The notes under the pieces were generated by a model that was given only the letters and a program-made list of their open reading frames with translations, searched no databases and was not told the DNA's origin. The translations under genes were made by a program, and so were the position numbers. From Paenibacillus sp. (lineage in GTDB: Bacteria > Bacillota > Bacilli > Paenibacillales > YIM-B00363), in NCBI RefSeq assembly GCF_035645195.1, contig NZ_DASQNA010000042.1, positions 1-64,000 on the forward strand: a stretch of DNA of 64,000 nucleotides. The letters are read 5' to 3'. Below, piece after piece: positions 27,326 to 35,684 of the stretch; position 1 is the stretch's first letter; every line of letters starts with the position of its first letter.

Positions 27326-28210
27326 TTATCCTTTTACAGCACCGAACATAATCCCTTTAATAAAGAACTTTTGGAAGAACGGATACGCGAGCAAGATCGG
27401 AAGCGACCCAATCACCGCGATCGCCATCTTGGCTGTATCGGAAGGCATCTGTTGCATCGCCTCGCCAGCCTGGGAGCTCATGTTCGCTGTGATAAATGAA
27501 ATATCTTGCATGATACGTTGCAAAAGATTCTGAACGCTGAATAGCTTCGGATTCGTGATATAGATCATCCCGTTCTGCCAATCGTTCCAGTACATAATGG
27601 AGGAGAAAAGTCCGATCACTGCCAAGATCGGCGTTGATGTCGGGATGACGATACTCCACAGAATCCGGTACTCGTTCGCCCCGTCCAATCCCGCCGATTC
27701 GATTAATTCTTTGGACATCGAGCCTTGCATGAAGATCCGCATCATCATGATATAGTAACCATTCGTTAGGAGTCCCGGAATGATCAAGGCCCAGATCGTA
27801 TTCTTCAGTTCAAATATCTGCGCATAAATCAGATACGTCGGGATCATGCCGCCGCTGAATAACATCGCGAAAAAGATAAAGAACAAGATCAAGTTGCGAT
27901 GCGGCGTCTCTTGTCTAGCCAACGGGTATGCCATCAATAGTGTGATGGCGAGACCGGCTATTGTGCCGAAGACCGTGACGAAGATCGTAACTCCGTAAGC
28001 CCGAAGAATATCCGCTCCCCGCAGGAACAAGTATTCATAGGCCGCCGTACTAAAATTCTTCGGAATGAACGAGTACCCGTTGGCTACGATCGAGTTTTGA
28101 TCCGTAAACGATGCAGAGATCAACAAGACGAAGGGCATGAGACAAAATGCCGAAAATATGAACAACGAGATATTACTGAACCATGTCAAGAGCGGACTTT
28201 CGTTTCTCAA
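27326..28210 (-). CDS. Sugar ABC transporter permease (LplC/YtcP-like), cluster A
   Basis: The 294-residue CUT1 permease has six predicted membrane segments and the EAA cytoplasmic loop (ELIESAGLDGANEYRILWSIVIPTSTP) that docks the ATPase. The C-terminus FFIKGIMFGAVKG is typical. It starts at TTG (28210) behind GGAGGGGGA. It pairs with the permease immediately upstream. No ATPase gene is present, as usual for Bacilli that use a shared MsmX-type ATPase. Confidence 0.92.
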   Translation of the reverse strand: MRNESPLLTWFSNISLFIFSAFCLMPFVLLISASFTDQNSIVANGYSFIPKNFSTAAYEYLFLRGADILRAYGVTIFVTVFGTIAGLAITLLMAYPLARQETPHRNLILFFIFFAMLFSGGMIPTYLIYAQIFELKNTIWALIIPGLLTNGYYIMMMRIFMQGSMSKELIESAGLDGANEYRILWSIVIPTSTPILAVIGLFSSIMYWNDWQNGMIYITNPKLFSVQNLLQRIMQDISFITANMSSQAGEAMQQMPSDTAKMAIAVIGSLPILLAYPFFQKFFIKGIMFGAVKG

Positions 28211-28226
28211 GATGTTTCCCCCTCCT

Positions 28227-29195
28227 TTAGAAAAGCGCGCTGTCTTTATTTTTGCGACGTACGAGGCTGTTCACTGTGATGACCAAGATAAAGCCGACAA
28301 TCGACTGATAGAGACCTGCTGCCGCGGACATGCCCAAATTGCCGCCTCCGGTCAAGCCGTTGAATACATACGTATCGATGGTGGCCGTCGTACTGAACAG
28401 CGCTCCGGAATTCAACGTCACTTGATAAAACAATCCGAAGTCGGAATAGAAAATCCGTCCCAACTGAAGCAGCGTCATGATGATAATGACGGGCACCACG
28501 AGTGGAAGCGTAATTCTGGTAATCTGCTTCCAACGACTCGCGCCATCGATCCTTGCTGCTTCATAATACTCCTCGTTGATCCCTAGCAGGGCAGCGAAGA
28601 ACACAATACTGGAGTACCCGACACCCTTCCAGAAATCGACCAAGGGCAAGATGAACGGCCAATACTTGGCTTCGGTGTACCACGAGATCCCGTCCTCAAT
28701 GCCGAGTAACGGTAAGATGGTGCGATTGAGAAATCCGTTCTCTACGCTCAAGAAGGCATACACCAAGTAACTGATAATGACCCAAGAAATTAAATGCGGC
28801 ATGGAAATAATCGCTTGGTAGATTCTGAGAAGCGCCTTATTCTTGATTTCGTTCAACAGAATCGCGCAAGTGAACGCCAAGGTTGTGCCAACGAAGAGGA
28901 ACAATAAATTGTAGAGAACCGTATTTCGAGTAATGATGAAGGCATCCGACGTTTTGAATAGGTATTCAAAGTTGGCAAGTCCGACCCATGGGCTCTCGAT
29001 AATCCCCTTCGCGAAATTGATATTCTTAAACGCGATGATAATCCCGAACATCGGCAAATAGTTGTTAATGAGAAAGTATAATATCCCCGGAATCATCATG
29101 ATCAGAAGCGGCGAATACTTCCGATAATCGTACTTCTTCTTTCTTTTTGGTTTCGGCGCTGTCAATGGACTGGGCGCCAAGTTCACATTACTCAT
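28227..29195 (-). CDS. Sugar ABC transporter permease (LplB-like), cluster A
   Basis: The 322-residue CUT1 permease begins with a basic N-terminus and the first membrane helix (SPLLIMMIPGILYFLIN). Its EAA loop is YYEAARIDGASRWKQITRITLPLVVP and its end NSLVRRKNKDSALF. I use ATG 29195 (MSNVNLAP) behind GAGGAAGTG, since the longer open frame overlaps promoter sequence. First gene of an operon running permease, permease, GH1, kinase and regulator, which couples uptake to its own control. Confidence 0.92.
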   Translation of the reverse strand: MSNVNLAPSPLTAPKPKRKKKYDYRKYSPLLIMMIPGILYFLINNYLPMFGIIIAFKNINFAKGIIESPWVGLANFEYLFKTSDAFIITRNTVLYNLLFLFVGTTLAFTCAILLNEIKNKALLRIYQAIISMPHLISWVIISYLVYAFLSVENGFLNRTILPLLGIEDGISWYTEAKYWPFILPLVDFWKGVGYSSIVFFAALLGINEEYYEAARIDGASRWKQITRITLPLVVPVIIIMTLLQLGRIFYSDFGLFYQVTLNSGALFSTTATIDTYVFNGLTGGGNLGMSAAAGLYQSIVGFILVITVNSLVRRKNKDSALF

Positions 29196-29235
29196 ACAAC
29201 GATCACTTCCTCGTCTTCGACTGGTTTGTACTCTT

Positions 29236-29300
29236 ATCATAAGAAGATTGACCGATGTTGACTGCCGCTAAGACGACTTTTTGAGTAGTAGTTTTACGAC
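29236..29300 (-). promoter_or_regulatory. Cluster A regulator repeat and promoter of the permease/GH1/two-component operon
   Basis: Minus-strand half-sites GTCGTAAAACTA (from 29300) and GTCGTCTTAGCGGCAG (from 29277) lie 23 bp apart, with -10-like TATGAT at 29241-29236, 59 bp from the first base. The operon includes the likely regulator, suggesting autoregulation. Confidence 0.7.
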
Positions 29301-29330
29301 ATATCGACTGTGAATTTTCCGACAATGAAT

Positions 29331-29371
29331 AATCCCTCCTATGGCGGACGACTTCCTCCATAGAAGGGATT
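29331..29371. terminator. Stem-loop between lyase terminator and permease promoter
   Basis: AATCCCTCCTATGG and CCATAGAAGGGATT pair over 14 bp with small mismatches. There is no clear T run on either side, so function as a terminator is uncertain. It may be a second insulating hairpin. Confidence 0.4.
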
Positions 29372-29406
29372 CCTATGTTCTGTATACCTATCGTTGCAAC
29401 AACAGC

Positions 29407-29442
29407 AAAAACAGCCAATCCCGTCCTTGGAATTGGCTGTTT
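29407..29442 (-). terminator. Terminator of the large lyase gene
   Basis: AAAACAGCCAAT (29407-29418) and ATTGGCTGTTTT (29431-29442) form a 12-bp stem with Ts following on the minus strand, just after the stop at 29453. Confidence 0.85.
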
Positions 29443-29452
29443 TAGTTACAGA

Positions 29453-32400
29453 CTACATCAATGCAGAGGCGAAAGTGATAAGTAAATCGGCTTGCTTCAC
29501 CGTGATCGCTTTTCCGCTCTGCGCTTTCACTTGGTTTACGAAAGCTCCCAGCTGTCCTTCTTTCGCCTTCGAGTTCCCCCGGCTAGCGGAAACCTTAGCA
29601 GCATCCAGCTTTTCGATCAAAGATGCAGCGACGTCCCCGTGCCCGCTCTCCTCGAACCACATTCCGGCCAGTCGTGCAAGGCTATCGTAGTTCACAGTGA
29701 CAATAGCCGTAATCGAGGCGTTCGTCACATGACCGGCGTGGTCGGTAGCGGAAGCGCTGAACGTGTGCTCGCCTAGTCCCAATTCATAAGCCGGCACTTG
29801 ATCCAAATTACATGTGGTGGCGGCGATCCCCGACAGTTCGTCCGTAGCTTCGCAACCGATCGTCACGGTCTGATCCACTGTAATTTCGGTACCGTCAACA
29901 ACGTCGAAAGCGATACTTGGTGCCGTCAAATCAATCGACACAGACAACGACTTCACGTCTTCCACATTACCTGCGCGATCGACACTCCAGTAAGTTACCG
30001 TATGCACGCCTTCGTTTTCGATAACGGCTTGTAATCCGCTTTCAACGTCTTCGTCATTGATTCGATAATAGGTCGCTGCCACGCCAGAGAGATCATCGGC
30101 AGCGGCAAAATGAATGATGACAGGCGAACGGTACCAACCGGACTGCGCTTCGCCTTCCGGCGTTGCGATCGTTTCCGGCGCTGCATCGTCGCTGGTAATG
30201 AACGCAATTTCCTCAGTATTGTACATAAAAACAAGTCTTTCGTTCGTTGTAACATTCGGTATATCCGCCACTTCCGACAGTTTTTTTGTCCCCAGCCGGA
30301 GCGTTAAAACGGTACTTTCCCCTGTCCCGGACGCATGTTGATATACGATCCGATTGTCGTACTTGGGAGAAGCCAAGAAGTAAGGACCGACCCCGGTGGA
30401 TCGGAGAATAAACTTTTCGTTTTCGCCAATTTCCTTGGCGTCGGCTTTGATAACATTGTAGCTCCCTACCATATCATCCTTTACCGATAAATAAGTATTT
30501 GTTGTAACCAACCGGATCGAGTACGTGCTGTCGTCGTTCGCGATCAACTGATAGAATGGCGCATCCTTCTTCATGACGCTGGTAACGAGTTCGCCGTTTT
30601 CATTAATACCAAAGTAAGAGTTCAGTGTCTCGGCCACTCTCTGGCCGTCAACGATACTCCAGTTTCTCTGGTATAAGGGCTCCCATCGAGTTCGCATCTG
30701 AAAATACGGCCCGCTCGCGTTCAGCGGCTCTCCATTGTAGTGCGTCAGGGTGCCGAAATTCAGATTGTCGAAATGCACCATCGCCTGCGGGCGCGCGGCC
30801 TCCGCCGCCCTGGCCGTCCACGGCAAATCGACGCCTACTGTGTTGTAAAGGGCCAGAGCTTGCTCGAACACCGGGCGAAGTTCGCCTCTGTTAAGCCCAT
30901 TATTCTCTCTGTCGAATCCGGCTCCGTAGTATCCCCGACTCGTATCCCCAAAGACGTTCGGCATCGCAACGAAAGGTACATCTTCACCGTACAGCTCCTT
31001 CGAATACAGATTGTATTTCGCCGAGTATTCGAAGGCTTTCGCCAGCCTGTTATCGTACAAGGAGTATAAATCCTCGTTTTGCTTGTACGCGATCAGGCAT
31101 ATTTCCGCCATATATCCGATCGCCAACAGAGCATGGGCTTGGTCGCGACCGGTTTCCATATTTTGACCGGATTCATGTACATAAGCGAAGATGGAGCCGT
31201 TCACGTGAATATCCTGGTACAGGGTCATCGCTCGATCGAAAATTTCCGTATTGTCGCAAAGTACGCCGATCGACATCATGCTGACGAGGGCCGCCGCGTC
31301 CCAGTTGCCGTTAGCGAGCATCGGAGCGGCCGCGTCCTGGATTACCGGGTATACCACGTTGATCATCATATCCTGCAGCGCCTTGAAGTCGGCGTCGCTA
31401 TATCCGTCGTATCCACCGTCGTAATACCTTATGATTTCCGCCGCGTTGGCATATTTGTAAGCGTTAATGCCGGCGCCTAAAATTCTGTCCCTGCCGTCGA
31501 TCACTTTCAAAGTCCTGGCCCACTTGCCGAGAATATCGACGGCTTTTTCCGCATATTTGTCGTCCCCGGTGATCACCCACAGCAGGGCGTTGAAATACGC
31601 GGCGTTGCCGCCCTTCTCGAAATGGCCCATGTTGCCGGAATCCGACGGGGCGCCTCCGCGTCCGACATTCGAGAAGACCGTCGTCTCGAAATCGGGGCTG
31701 GACAGATCATAGGAGACGCTGTTCAGCAATCTCTGATAGTCGGAGTACCATGGCTCAGCCTTTTCTTGAACGCGAAGCTTCATCCGCTCCAGGTCTTCCT
31801 CGGTATGCAAAATACCCGGATGGTTAAAGATTCGGACATTCACGTCCGCGGCCGTTTGGTATCCGCTTCCGCGATATTGCACGGTGTAGTCGTGGACGCC
31901 GACGCTCAAATCCGAAATCGTCGAGCGCATCAAACCGTCGGCATAAACGACGTCCGAGTCCGCCCCTGTGATGCTATAATTCGCCGGATTCGTATCGCCG
32001 TTCACGGGGCGCCAAAATAAAATGACGTCGTCTCCTGACACTTCTTGGCTTACCTCAAGCAGATCCCTGCCTGTTACCTCTTCGAAATAAAAACGATACT
32101 CGGTATTCCCGGCTGCCGTTCCGGTGCTCTGCATGGAGTCTTCGGTCATTGTAACATTAAACTTGCCAAAGCCCGGATCGTCTCTCATCGTGGACAAATG
32201 CGACCAGATGCGGTAATAGCCCGATTCCGCGTATCGGTCTATATAAAACCGCTCGTTCCAACTCGGGATCGCTGCGGATGCCTTAACCTCGAACGTCCTA
32301 TCGGTGCTGGTACCGCTTTGGGCGCCGCTAAGAATGTTGTAATAACGATGCTCATTGTTCAAGAACTCTTCGGCGGTAAAGTAATTTTGGATCGTTAAGT

Positions 32401-33538
32401 ATTTGTTGTTGTCCAAAGATTTGATGGAGTAAGCCGTCCTAGTCGCACCCGCCTCCGGCTCCTCATGGTCCACAGTGGCGAAGTAATCAAGGACATACAG
32501 CGCGAACGCGGAAGCCTCTGCGGCGTTCGCCGTAAGCGACAGCTTCTCGGTGACGGGGTCAACCTTAACGTATTCGCCGTCACCGTTTTTCATTGTAAAA
32601 ATCATGGACGCGGTCTTGCTGTTCGTAAAGTAATTTCCCATATTCGGCCCCCCAATCTTGGAAGGGAGCTCCACCTCCGCTAGGTTATTCATCGCAGTTT
32701 GCAGCGATAAGAGCGCTTGATCGACCTCGCCTTGCGTCGACATGCCCCAGCTTACTTCTTTGGCATGTGCCAGAGCTTCCGCAAACGCCGACCAGCTAGC
32801 CGCTGTGTACTTGGATTCCGTCAATTGGTTCGCCTCGGCAATCAGCGCATCGAGCGCCGTTCTGTCGACCCCGTCGTCTGCAATCGGATCGCCCAGCGTG
32901 ACCGCCAAGGATGGTCCGGGCTGCCCCGAAGTATTCCTGGAAGAATACATTTCGCTGGCACTTGCCGCATCCTCGTTCACGCGAGTTGTTGTAAGGTGGA
33001 TACTGACTTCTGTTCTTCCGTTACTCAGCGCGAATCGGAAGATTGTAGACAGATCGATGGAGAGGTTTTGTTCGCCGCTCGACGTAACGTTGTGGGTTAC
33101 TACCGGCGATCCGGCGATATCGTTCGGGCGGTTGTTATAGGTAAGATTATGGATCGTCCACCCTTCGTTAGAGTCTCTCAAAGTCGGGTCGCTTTCCGTA
33201 AATACCAACTCGTTCGGCGCATGCGATTTTCTGAAGTTCAATATCATTTGCATATCTTCGATATCATAACGCAGAGTATCGATTGCGGATAAATCAAACT
33301 TGAGGTACGTATGCCGGAATTTTCCGTAAATTAATTTGTTCGCGTTCAAATGAATCCCTAAGCTGTTCCCCTGCGTGCCGAAATTAGACACGAACGCCTC
33401 TTGCGTTGCACTGAAAGATATGGACTCGGCCGCAGCCGCAACATTCGGTGTTGCTCCTATAAAGAGGGTATAAAACGGCGCACAAATGATAGGTACACAT
33501 AACAGTAACGATAAGATCTGATTCAGAAGCCTTTCCAT
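29453..33538 (-). CDS. Secreted multidomain alginate-lyase-family (PL38-like) protein with FIMAH tail
   Basis: The 1361-residue secreted protein starts at ATG 33538 behind AAAGGAGA. It has a signal peptide to about residue 37, then a CBM96/DNRLRE-like sandwich (about 38-217) and a FIVAR-type helical module (about 226-290). A beta-trefoil-like region (about 300-490) is followed by an Fn3-like domain (about 495-572). The alpha/alpha toroid of the alginate lyase family lies at about 574-915, with NGNWDAA near 743 and ESGQNMETGRDQAH at 789-802. A second trefoil-like region (about 940-1110), OmpL47/Ig-like repeats (1120-1283) and a FIMAH domain (about 1284-1361) follow. It should cleave a uronic acid polymer outside the cell. 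The PL38 assignment is tentative, and glucuronan is one possible substrate. Confidence 0.82.
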   Translation of the reverse strand: MERLLNQILSLLLCVPIICAPFYTLFIGATPNVAAAAESISFSATQEAFVSNFGTQGNSLGIHLNANKLIYGKFRHTYLKFDLSAIDTLRYDIEDMQMILNFRKSHAPNELVFTESDPTLRDSNEGWTIHNLTYNNRPNDIAGSPVVTHNVTSSGEQNLSIDLSTIFRFALSNGRTEVSIHLTTTRVNEDAASASEMYSSRNTSGQPGPSLAVTLGDPIADDGVDRTALDALIAEANQLTESKYTAASWSAFAEALAHAKEVSWGMSTQGEVDQALLSLQTAMNNLAEVELPSKIGGPNMGNYFTNSKTASMIFTMKNGDGEYVKVDPVTEKLSLTANAAEASAFALYVLDYFATVDHEEPEAGATRTAYSIKSLDNNKYLTIQNYFTAEEFLNNEHRYYNILSGAQSGTSTDRTFEVKASAAIPSWNERFYIDRYAESGYYRIWSHLSTMRDDPGFGKFNVTMTEDSMQSTGTAAGNTEYRFYFEEVTGRDLLEVSQEVSGDDVILFWRPVNGDTNPANYSITGADSDVVYADGLMRSTISDLSVGVHDYTVQYRGSGYQTAADVNVRIFNHPGILHTEEDLERMKLRVQEKAEPWYSDYQRLLNSVSYDLSSPDFETTVFSNVGRGGAPSDSGNMGHFEKGGNAAYFNALLWVITGDDKYAEKAVDILGKWARTLKVIDGRDRILGAGINAYKYANAAEIIRYYDGGYDGYSDADFKALQDMMINVVYPVIQDAAAPMLANGNWDAAALVSMMSIGVLCDNTEIFDRAMTLYQDIHVNGSIFAYVHESGQNMETGRDQAHALLAIGYMAEICLIAYKQNEDLYSLYDNRLAKAFEYSAKYNLYSKELYGEDVPFVAMPNVFGDTSRGYYGAGFDRENNGLNRGELRPVFEQALALYNTVGVDLPWTARAAEAARPQAMVHFDNLNFGTLTHYNGEPLNASGPYFQMRTRWEPLYQRNWSIVDGQRVAETLNSYFGINENGELVTSVMKKDAPFYQLIANDDSTYSIRLVTTNTYLSVKDDMVGSYNVIKADAKEIGENEKFILRSTGVGPYFLASPKYDNRIVYQHASGTGESTVLTLRLGTKKLSEVADIPNVTTNERLVFMYNTEEIAFITSDDAAPETIATPEGEAQSGWYRSPVIIHFAAADDLSGVAATYYRINDEDVESGLQAVIENEGVHTVTYWSVDRAGNVEDVKSLSVSIDLTAPSIAFDVVDGTEITVDQTVTIGCEATDELSGIAATTCNLDQVPAYELGLGEHTFSASATDHAGHVTNASITAIVTVNYDSLARLAGMWFEESGHGDVAASLIEKLDAAKVSASRGNSKAKEGQLGAFVNQVKAQSGKAITVKQADLLITFASALM

Positions 33539-33880
33539 GATCGATCTCCTTTCTGAAATGAAACCATCCTGTAGTACATTCCCACGTACGTGGCACTGAC
33601 TTCGTCGCCGCGATGTAACCGCTAACAAAACTTAACGTAACCGATCTCATCTCCTTTCCGACGGTTATGTCAGCTGCCCCTCAACAAACTATATAGTAAC
33701 GATGCGGGGGCGCCGTTCACATGCTCTTTTTTAAGATAAAAGTCCACATTCTTAAGAATTGAGCCCCGTTCGGGAATCTTACGTTCCATAGGTTCGGTTG
33801 CAGCAATATTTCTCTCTCCTCTCTAGATTTACAAAAAAACAGGCGACGATCCCGTCGCCCGCCGCCTCTTGCCTCCTCGA
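33539..33880. other. 342-bp intergenic region with palindrome and terminator
   Basis: It holds the leader of the large lyase gene and the terminator of the cluster B permease operon. A perfect 12-bp palindrome CCACGTACGTGG (33582-33593) lies 43 bp before the lyase ATG and could be an operator. A possible -10 lies in the ACTATATAG stretch near 33690. A weak partial match to the cluster A repeat (from 33662) lacks a -10 at the expected place. Confidence 0.5.
33833..33860 (-). terminator. Terminator of the cluster B transporter operon
   Basis: GGCGACG (33842-33848) and CGTCGCC (33853-33859) form the stem. On the minus strand it is followed by a run of seven Ts (33839-33833). Confidence 0.82.
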
Positions 33881-34705
33881 CTACCCTTTCGTTGCGCCTG
33901 CCGCAATGCCCTTTACGAAGTACTTCTGCAACGCGATGAACACGATCAACACTGGCACGATCGAGAATACCGTACCCGCAAACACCATATCCCAACGGGA
34001 AGAATATTCGCCGACGTAATAGAACAACTCGACGATCATCGTCTTCGTCTGACCGGACGGCAGCACCAGCATCGGCATGAGGAAATCGTTCCAAACGCCC
34101 AAGCCGTTCAGTACCACGAGACTAGCCGTAACCGGGCCGAGCAGCGGGAACACGATGCGCCAAAAGATCGCGACCTTCGAGCAGCCGTCGATCTCCGCCG
34201 CCTCCTCGATTTCACGCGGAACGCCTTTCAAGAAACTTGAGTACAACAGCGTTCCGAAGCCGACGGAGCCCGAGATGTATACGATGATAGGACCCCATAA
34301 GCTTCCAAACACTCCGATCATCTTTAATTCCCGAAACAACGGAATCATGTAAGACTGGAACGGGATCATCATTCCAAGCAGAAAATAGACGTAGGTCAGA
34401 TTCGTCCATTTCTTATTCGTGCGTTCGATCGCGTAAGCCGCCATAGGAATGACCAGAATTTGGCCGAGAATCGCGAAAAACGTTAAGAACGCGCTGTTGA
34501 ACATCGCCTTCGGAAAGTCGGTCTCGGCCCACAAGTATTTGAAGCTTTCCAAATACAGCGTCGATGGGAAGGAGATCGCGTTGCGCAAAATCTCGCCGTT
34601 GCTTTTGAAAGCCGAGATGATGCTAAAGTAAATCGGAAAGAAGAAGACGACGCCTAACACGAGGGAAATCGCGAACAACGCGACGCTCAACCGATTGGTT
34701 CGCAT
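33881..34705 (-). CDS. Sugar ABC transporter permease (MalG/AraQ-like), cluster B
   Basis: The 274-residue CUT1 inner-membrane permease has an EAA loop EIEEAAEIDGCSKVAIFWRIVFPLLGP and the usual end YFVKGIAAGATKG. Its ATG overlaps the stop of the upstream permease gene by 1 bp (TAATG), so translation is coupled. Together they form the membrane channel for the lipoprotein encoded upstream. The sequence type is closer to monomeric/disaccharide importers than the LplB/LplC type of cluster A. Confidence 0.92.
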   Translation of the reverse strand: MRTNRLSVALFAISLVLGVVFFFPIYFSIISAFKSNGEILRNAISFPSTLYLESFKYLWAETDFPKAMFNSAFLTFFAILGQILVIPMAAYAIERTNKKWTNLTYVYFLLGMMIPFQSYMIPLFRELKMIGVFGSLWGPIIVYISGSVGFGTLLYSSFLKGVPREIEEAAEIDGCSKVAIFWRIVFPLLGPVTASLVVLNGLGVWNDFLMPMLVLPSGQTKTMIVELFYYVGEYSSRWDMVFAGTVFSIVPVLIVFIALQKYFVKGIAAGATKG

Positions 34706-35607
34706 TATAACTGCACCTCCCGCTTCCGAAGCACTTTAATCTGAACGATCGAGATGAGCAAGATCAAGAAGAACAGAACCAGCGAGAGCGCCGTACCGAA
34801 GCCTTGGCGCATTTCGCCGAAGCCGACCTTATAGATGATGTACGTCAGCGTCTCCGTCGCGAAGCCCGGACCGCCGTCCGTCATGACCGCGATTTGATCG
34901 AATATTTTCAGCGAAGCGATCATGGAGAGCATGACGCATACCGTCACGGAACCGGCCAACATCGGGAACGTGATATGCCGGAACTGCTGCCAGTTGTTGG
35001 CCCCATCGATCGCCGCAGCCTCCGACAGCTCCGGCGGAATGCCTTGTAAACCGGCAAGATATATGATCATGTAATAGCCCGCTGATTTCCATACCGTGGA
35101 AATGATAATGGCGTAGAGGGCATAATCCGGATGTCCAAGCCAATCGACTTTCAGCGCCTGCATCCCGAGCATATCCAGCAGCTGATTTACGGCGCCAAAA
35201 TTATAGTTGAGCAAGATGGTCCACACGAAACCCATAACGATGCCGCTGATTAATACCGGGAAATAAAAGATGCTGCGGAACAAATTTTTGAACCAACGAA
35301 TTTTATCGACGAGAATCGCTAGCGCGATCGCGACGATATTCTCCAGAAGGACGAGAACTACGGATAATATGATCGTGTTCTTCAGCGCATTGTGGACGCG
35401 CTCGCTGTTCCACATCTCAACGAAATTTGCTAAACCGATAAACTTAGGATTCGGGCTGATGCCGTCCCAGTTCGTAAAACTTAAGTAAACGCTGCTAAGC
35501 GTCGGAGCGATCACGAATGCGGTATACAGCAGGAAAGACGGCAAGATGAACAGTACGGAATAGGACAACCAGGCTCTTTTTTTCTTCGTCGGTTGTATCG
35601 TCTCCAT
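34705..35607 (-). CDS. Sugar ABC transporter permease (MalF/UgpA-like), cluster B
   Basis: The 300-residue CUT1 permease has a first helix SVLFILPSFLLYTAFVIAPTLSSVYLSFTNWDG and an EAA loop ELSEAAAIDGANNWQQFRHITFPMLAG. Six membrane segments are predicted. It begins at an ATG behind GGGAGTG. It lies 77 bp downstream of the binding-protein gene, with a stem-loop between. Confidence 0.92.
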   Translation of the reverse strand: METIQPTKKKRAWLSYSVLFILPSFLLYTAFVIAPTLSSVYLSFTNWDGISPNPKFIGLANFVEMWNSERVHNALKNTIILSVVLVLLENIVAIALAILVDKIRWFKNLFRSIFYFPVLISGIVMGFVWTILLNYNFGAVNQLLDMLGMQALKVDWLGHPDYALYAIIISTVWKSAGYYMIIYLAGLQGIPPELSEAAAIDGANNWQQFRHITFPMLAGSVTVCVMLSMIASLKIFDQIAVMTDGGPGFATETLTYIIYKVGFGEMRQGFGTALSLVLFFLILLISIVQIKVLRKREVQL

Positions 35608-35644
35608 CTCTACACTCCCTAGGAATTGAAGTTAAGACAAGGAG

Positions 35645-35675
35645 AGCCCCCGACGTGCGGAGGCCTCGTCCTCGA
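35645..35675 (-). terminator. Intercistronic stem-loop between binding protein and permeases, cluster B
   Basis: On the minus strand, GAG-CCTCCG (one bulged G) pairs with CGGGGGCTC around a CACGT loop. There is no long T run, so it probably tunes rather than stops transcription, keeping binding protein in excess. Confidence 0.5.
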
Positions 35676-35684
35676 TCGTTTATG

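Noticed and set aside
33598-33662. Possible eighth cluster A operator before the large lyase gene (GTCGGAAAGG, then TACGTTAAG 23 bp on)
   Set aside because: The second half-site matches poorly and the hexamer at the 59-bp position (GAAGTC) is not -10-like.
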